Assembly: GCA_009761415.1 (NCBI GenBank)
Contig: QUOL01000023.1
Coordinates: 62,001-126,000, forward strand
Length of the DNA stretch: 64,000 nucleotides
Source: Sarcomyxa edulis
Lineage: Eukaryota > Basidiomycota > Agaricomycetes > Agaricales > Mycenaceae
Direction: 5' to 3'
Below the pieces are notes generated by a model. It saw only the letters and a list, made by a program, of their open reading frames with translations. It was not told where the DNA came from and ran no database searches. Both the position numbers and the translations under genes were made by a program. Within the stretch, counting starts at the first letter, position 1. The number at the start of each line of letters is the position of its first letter. This document shows positions 61,665 through 64,000 of this stretch, in pieces.

Positions 61665-62341
61665 ACCAAAGTCATCGCCGCGTTTTGAACACAGCCGCCG
61701 GACAGGCCATTTCTACCAAACGCCCTATCATGGATGCATTTTACTGTAATCCAGGAGTCTATAGCGCCCTACCGATTGATTTCCTCGACCTCCGATTCGG
61801 ATCTCCACACGCACCAGAAAGGTCAGGATGCTTCACAGTTGTCGCACAGCCTAACGTAGCGATACCGGACGCAAAAACAAACTCTCTGGACTTTCGCCCT
61901 ACCCTTGAGTGGGTGTCTGTGACAGACGCGCTCTCGCGTGTCTGTGAGGAGGCTACATCACACACACAGCGCAGCTCCAAAACAATTGACTTGTGTCGCA
62001 TCGCCACCTTCCCAACTCTCTGAAGTTTTATCCGTAAGTACAGACGATGTCTACAGCGTATCTGGGAAAAAATGGATGTCTCATTGTGCGCCATGAACGA
62101 ATGGCGACGTGTGTAACACTGGTACGTGTCTCGCGTCATGCATGTTCGTTCGCCCAACGTTTACGTTCCTCCACCTCACAAGGAGTCGTATTGCTATCAT
62201 TCTGTTCTACAACGCCTATGATGTGTACACAACGACTCTACCGATCATAGCCATTGTCTGTTGACTGATGAAACCTCAGATAAGTACAAGATGAAGAAAG
62301 TTGTGCCCGTGACGTCCATGGGCAGACATACCAAGAACACC
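61665..62341. other. Intergenic, no gene recognised
   Basis: A plus-strand frame at 61637-62023 lacks motifs and splice support. Possible 3' flank of the oxidoreductase gene begins below 62342. Confidence 0.4.
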
Positions 62342-63693
62342 CTATTTCCTCGGCACCTCCACCGTTCTACCCTCCAACGACGATTGGTGGGCAAGTTCAA
62401 TGATTTCAACCACTGCAGTCGATTCTTCCCATTTAACGGCCTGTTCTTTCCCTTCGCGAATGGCTGCAGCCAGGTTCTTGAACAATTCAGCGTACGCGCC
62501 TGCATCGCTCGAGGGCCAACTACAAAGGATATCAATAACACAATTCCAAAGAGTACGGAGTTAAACTCACGTTTCAGTGCCAACAGAGCCATCCTTACGG
62601 AACACTTGAAGTTGTCCCCATAACTCTTCAGGTTCAACACCGTAAGCTTTGTCGTTCAATGTTTCCTTGGGATCATTTTTCGTCGCTCTCAATTGGTCCT
62701 CTTGGATGTCCAGTCCGTTCTTCGTGAAGGTCCCCTTTGTACCACGAACGATGTAACGCGGTTGCGGGGATCTGACGGAGAGGATGTGAGCTCGAAGGAT
62801 GGCTGTTTGCGCCAAGGGGCGAGTAGCGGAAGCAGCGTAGTGTAGGTAGATGGTGAACTGCGTAATCGTCGTTAGTGTGGCGTTGATAAGTGACAAAGAA
62901 GAACATACGCTATCGTCGACTGCAGGGTTTCCGAGCCCTCTGATGTTTTGTATGAACGCTGTGACTTTATCGGGCCTTCCGAACAGAACCAAGGCTTGAT
63001 CTATCAGATGGGCACCGAGGTCGTACGTCTGACCTGCTCCAGGGAGTGGTTCGTCCTTCCAAGTCCCTTTCAATTCATTACGGTAACGGTCGAAGCTGGA
63101 TCAGTCATTGCTTTAGTGATGATGCACTACTTTTCGTAGTATATCGAGAGCACGTACTGAGACTCGAAATCAACGATGGTACCAAGCGAATGCGAGGAGG
63201 ACTCGGGGACATTGATCAGGCGGCGGAGAGCAAGGAAGTCAGAGTCCCATCGTCGGTTCTGGAAAGCATACAAAACGAGTCCTTTGCTTTTCGCGATGGC
63301 ACCTAGTTCTTCAGCTTGGGCTAGCGTCGCTGTTACCGGTTTGTCGACGAGGACTGGAGAATAGGGGTCAGCGAAAGGAAAAATCCGATATTCGTCGAAC
63401 TCACCATGTTTCCCTGCTTGCAGGGCAGCTTTCGCGATGGCATAGTGCGTCTCATTTGGAGTCGCTACGACTACCAACTCGATCTCAGGATCGGCCAATA
63501 CATCCTCAAGTTTGTTGTGGATCTTCGCGGAGAGGGCGCTGTACCGTTGGGTCAGTTTACCTCCTGGTGTTTTGGGGCTTCGCTCCAAAACAGAATGGAG
63601 AGTGAATAGATGGGGGAGAGACGAGACGAATGGGACATGGAAAGTAAGGCCTGCTAGACCGACACCGAGTACGCAAGTTTGGATAGGAGCCAT
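62342..63693 (-). CDS. Gfo/Idh/MocA-family oxidoreductase, 5 exons
   Basis: Exons (minus): 63693-63405, 63353-63158, 63095-62909, 62857-62571, 62519-62342. They sum to 1137 nt, 378 aa plus stop, with introns of 51, 62, 51 and 51 bp. The N-terminal Rossmann segment is IQTCVLGVGLAGLTFHVPFV (glycine-rich NAD(P)-binding loop). ELVVVATPNETHYAIAKAAL and the conserved GKHVLVDKPVT follow, the latter carrying the family's Lys-Pro active-site motif. The C-terminal part has AGQTYDLGAHLIDQALVLFG, including the Asp and His expected in the catalytic site, and ends VVEIIELAHQSSLEGRTVEV. Members oxidise or reduce sugars, inositols or related polyols with NAD(P). The substrate cannot be told from the sequence. 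It is a cytosolic-type protein with no signal peptide. This is the only ordinary host gene in the window and it is intact. Confidence 0.93.
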
Positions 63694-63738
63694 GATAACG
63701 ATGTGGTGTGAAGATATGGAGTGCTATCTGAACTGGAA

Positions 63739-63746
63739 CTTATATA
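63739..63746 (-). promoter_or_regulatory. TATA box of the oxidoreductase gene
   Basis: Minus strand TATATAAG, about 46-53 bp upstream of the ATG at 63693, implying a very short 5' leader. The rest of 63747-64000 shows no coding region. Confidence 0.55.
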
Positions 63747-64000
63747 GGATGAATTTGGATGCATCTTGGTCAGAAAGTGATTATGAAGCCCACTCGAAAG
63801 CCAAGGCTATTCCAGATTCCAGAATTCGATCGCGGATATGTCCTCGAAAACATCGCGACTTTTATGGGGAGACCTGTTTTATCCGAGGTTTCCCCGGTAT
63901 TTCCCCCATTGGCCGCTTATGGGTGAATTCACTGCGTTAAGACCGAAAATAGTCACGCCACGAGGAGGTGCGGCTATGTTTGATTACGCGAAAGTTTTTC

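Noticed and set aside
61637..62023. Plus-strand 128-codon frame upstream of the oxidoreductase 3' end
   Set aside because: It begins inside the dispersed GC-rich repeat, has no motif and no splice consistency.

Overview
The window is from a filamentous basidiomycete, most likely an Agaricomycete (mushroom-forming fungus). The reasons are dense short GT-AG introns of about 47-64 bp, a Plavaka-type DNA transposase with a neighbouring gene that looks like DUF6532, chromodomain Gypsy retrotransposons, and repetitive low-complexity intergenic DNA. Only one clear host housekeeping-type gene is present, a Gfo/Idh/MocA oxidoreductase at the right end. Nearly everything else is transposon, repeat or accessory sequence.

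Layout. (1) 31-10604: two divergently transcribed multi-exon genes of unknown function, one on minus (31-2974) and one on plus (5914-10604), with a long intron-rich leader region between them. This interval holds the most striking structure of the window: 18 RNA-type hairpins, all with the same 14-nt cap (TTGACTCTYATGTC) but with different stems. They occur in six groups of three and are always sense to the neighbouring gene. At least four groups lie inside introns that are about four times longer than the other introns of the same genes. A 120-bp tRNA-like cloverleaf sits in the same leader region. (2) 10605-18900: no confident genes; tandem repeats, tRNA-derived SINE-like units and a large inverted repeat. 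(3) 19039-24640: small unrecognised genes, a solo LTR and a nested solo LTR. (4) 24853-31003: full-length Gypsy chromovirus 1 (minus). (5) 31004-33949: retroelement fragment and a small zinc-finger gene. (6) 33950-39923: full-length Gypsy chromovirus 2 (minus). (7) 39929-42964: no confident gene. (8) 42965-53641: a third, non-chromodomain LTR element with 885-bp LTRs and two in-frame TGA codons in pol. (9) 55141-61088: intact Plavaka transposase and divergent DUF6532-like gene. (10) 62342-63693: five-exon oxidoreductase.

How parts work together. The two chromoviruses share a layout: gag and pol in a -1 relationship with a slippery heptamer five codons before the gag stop, and a 10-nt sequence two bases inside the 5' LTR that is complementary to a site within the LTR. 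The second feature is the signature of Tf1/sushi-type self-primed reverse transcription. In chromovirus 1 that LTR site lies about 34 nt downstream of a TATA box, where transcription should begin. The Plavaka transposase and its partner read outward from a 167-bp shared promoter. Splice models were made by hand; those I call intact keep an exact reading frame across every intron.
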